Positions 21,240-22,515 of a stretch of 22,515 nucleotides of DNA are shown piece after piece. Position 1 is the first letter of the stretch. The number at the start of each line of letters is the position of its first letter. Source of the DNA: Saccoglossus kowalevskii (Eukaryota; Hemichordata; Enteropneusta; Harrimaniidae); assembly GCF_000003605.2 (NCBI RefSeq), contig NW_003151253.1, positions 549,421 to 571,935 of the forward strand, in the 5' to 3' direction. The position numbers and the translations under genes are program-made. The notes beneath the pieces were generated by a model, which saw nothing but the letters and a program-made list of their open reading frames with translations, was not told where the DNA came from and ran no database searches.

Positions 21240-22122
21240 ACTAAATTTTTCCAGACAGGGTGAACTCTGCATGACCCTTTCATCATCCAGACATCCCACA
21301 AATGTGCATTGTTGTTTTCACAGGCTTGTTCAGGCCAACATCACGGAAACCAGTAAAATTCCATGCACACAAAGTAAACAACGAAATAAATATTCTAATT
21401 AATATTCATAGTTGGTTTTGCCCCTGAGACAAACATTGAGAAAACAATTGCGACTCACTCGCTCGATCACTGCCTGCAAAACAAGAGTTGACTTTGAATG
21501 GCATAAAATAAGTTCAACATTTTCCTGAAATGACTACTGGAACTGCAACACTTGAAGTAGATAAATGCGACATCACACTTTGCCTTGAAAATGATTGTCA
21601 GCCTTAATTTGGTCCCATCGGCAGTGAAGTTCAACACAACGGTGAACCCCTTCTTATTGTCAGTTGTTTTGATGTGCATGATCTTGGCACCTCGGTACTC
21701 CAGTGTCCAATTACCCGGCATTGAAATGGAGTGGTGTTTCATCCTTATTGTAGATGTTAGAATTGGTACTTTTGTGTCAAAGGCTAATAACATAACTACA
21801 AAAGAGCATGATTTTCCTCTTTGTGGTCTAGTAGTAATTTCTGTCAGTTTGCTGTTCTGTTGACATGGCGATGCTTGAAACAACGTAACCAGCCATCCAT
21901 GGCTTTATAACTCGGACATTCAGGAACTTGGCATGCTTTGACATTGTAACTGTTTATCAGTGACACCATTTTGCCATTGGTTTTCAAATCACTGAGTGAC
22001 CTCCCCAGCGAGATGTTTTGATGACTAGGAACGGATGGTATAATTTGCCCGCTTGATAGCAGTGGAAATAACTTTCAACTTGAATGAAACATCATGAATG
22101 GAGATATGTGTTCTTTTGGCAT
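21240..22122 (-). pseudogene. Decayed pogo/Tigger-type transposase
   Basis: Read on the minus strand from an ATG at 22122, the ordered signatures of a pogo-superfamily transposase appear, scattered over different frames. SFKLKVI (about 22067-22087) begins the N-terminal helix-turn-helix and is followed by a TAG at 22025-22027. YKAMDGWLRCFKHRH (21865-21908) is the CENP-B-type DNA-binding motif. YNKDETPLHF (about 21723-21752) carries the first catalytic Asp. After a frameshift, MPGNWTLEYRGAK (about 21684-21722) and FTADGTKL (about 21612-21635) follow. DVGLNKPVK (21316-21342) carries the third catalytic Asp, and GHAEFTLSGKI (21244-21276) is the C-terminal tail; two stops separate these last two motifs. 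The stretch around the second Asp is unreadable. In families of this kind the protein cuts and pastes DNA at TA targets. With at least three frameshifts and several stops, this copy is dead. The 92-codon plus-strand frame inside it is a shadow. Confidence 0.85.
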
Positions 22123-22515
22123 ATTTTACATTGATTAGGCCTAAAAAAAAAGGATATGTTTCAGGTAACGAGCTAAAAAAAAAAATAGGTAGGTAGGTAG
22201 GTCGGATTTTTTTTTTTTGCATTCAAACAATTTCGACAAGTTGAAATACAATTTGATGAAAAAATATAATTAGCATGAATATATCTGGGTCCTTATTCAA
22301 TACCCAAATATTAATTGAATTTATATTTTGAGATGATAAATCTTTATATTCAGTGTTTTCTCCAGCTTTGTATTTATGAGGGGGATTGTCGCCCCTTCAG
22401 ATCAAAATAGAGGGGGATTTTCTGTAACAAGGGGGGAATTTCTAATAAGCATAAATTTTCTTAATAAAACATTGGCAGTAATTGTTCATTATTTTCTCCA
22501 CTTGTTACCAATTGT
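22123..22515. other. Non-coding sequence upstream of the transposase relic
   Basis: The stretch contains 11 A, then four TAGG units, then 12 T (22175-22218), which may belong to the 5' flank of the pogo relic. It also has a G-rich motif repeated three times: GAGGGGGATT at 22378-22387 and 22410-22419, and a variant at 22429-22440. It runs off the window without a gene. Confidence 0.45.
22186..22202 (+). repeat. (TAGG)4 between A11 and T12
   Basis: Four TAGG tetranucleotides lie between 11 A (22175-22185) and, after TCGGA, 12 T (22207-22218). The A and T runs can pair, which would place the tetranucleotide in a hairpin loop. Confidence 0.85.

Noticed and set aside
21585-21863. 92-codon plus-strand frame
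   Set aside because: It is the antisense shadow of the pogo-type transposase relic, whose motifs read clearly on the minus strand.

Overview
The window looks like metazoan nuclear DNA from an animal with a compact-to-medium genome and many short inverted-repeat transposons. It is AT-rich with scattered CpG-rich islands. It has no dense bacterial-style coding, but it carries simple repeats, Kozak-type starts, CCAAT and E2F promoter motifs, several non-autonomous DNA transposons (MITEs) and one decayed pogo-like transposase. I favour a marine invertebrate (cephalochordate, hemichordate, echinoderm or mollusc). This is inference; no marker here fixes the phylum.

Most of the window is non-coding. 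Only one complete open reading frame looks like a real gene: a 142-residue, serine-rich, basic/acidic protein at 11305-11733 (+). It lies 0.5 kb downstream of a promoter-like block with a CRE and three CCAAT motifs, and it ends in a textbook protein phosphatase 1 docking motif (KAVRF, residues 136-140). A second gene may begin at 20787 (+): a 16-codon first exon with a strong Kozak start and a splice donor, about 120 bases downstream of two E2F-type sites. The remainder of that gene is not recognisable in the window.

Layout: 1-2534 is intergenic with a perfect 12-bp hairpin at 958-986. 2535-3727 holds a poly-T tract, a diverged direct repeat pair and a roughly 467-bp foldback element with inverted arms and internal tandem units. 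5401-5568 is a GC-rich MITE flanked by TTAA on both sides. 7194-7377 and 14899-15105 are two members of one TA-flanked MITE family (ends CTGTAAA...TTTACAG). 10731-11733 is the promoter and the small gene. 16060-16124 is a cluster of four CCAAT boxes plus an octamer-like site. 16753-16871 is a 119-bp MITE with perfect 12-bp terminal inverted repeats and a perfect 9-bp target duplication, the size typical of Mutator-like elements. 17841-19361 holds small tandem and inverted repeats. 20648-20834 is the E2F promoter plus first-exon candidate. 21240-22122 (-) is a multiply frameshifted pogo/Tigger-type transposase relic in which the N-terminal helix-turn-helix, the CENP-B-type DNA-binding motif and the first and third catalytic aspartates can still be read.

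I found no RNA genes, CRISPR arrays or evidence for a multi-gene system. The most noteworthy content is the set of structurally well-defined mobile elements, the PP1-docking orphan protein and the E2F-type first exon.
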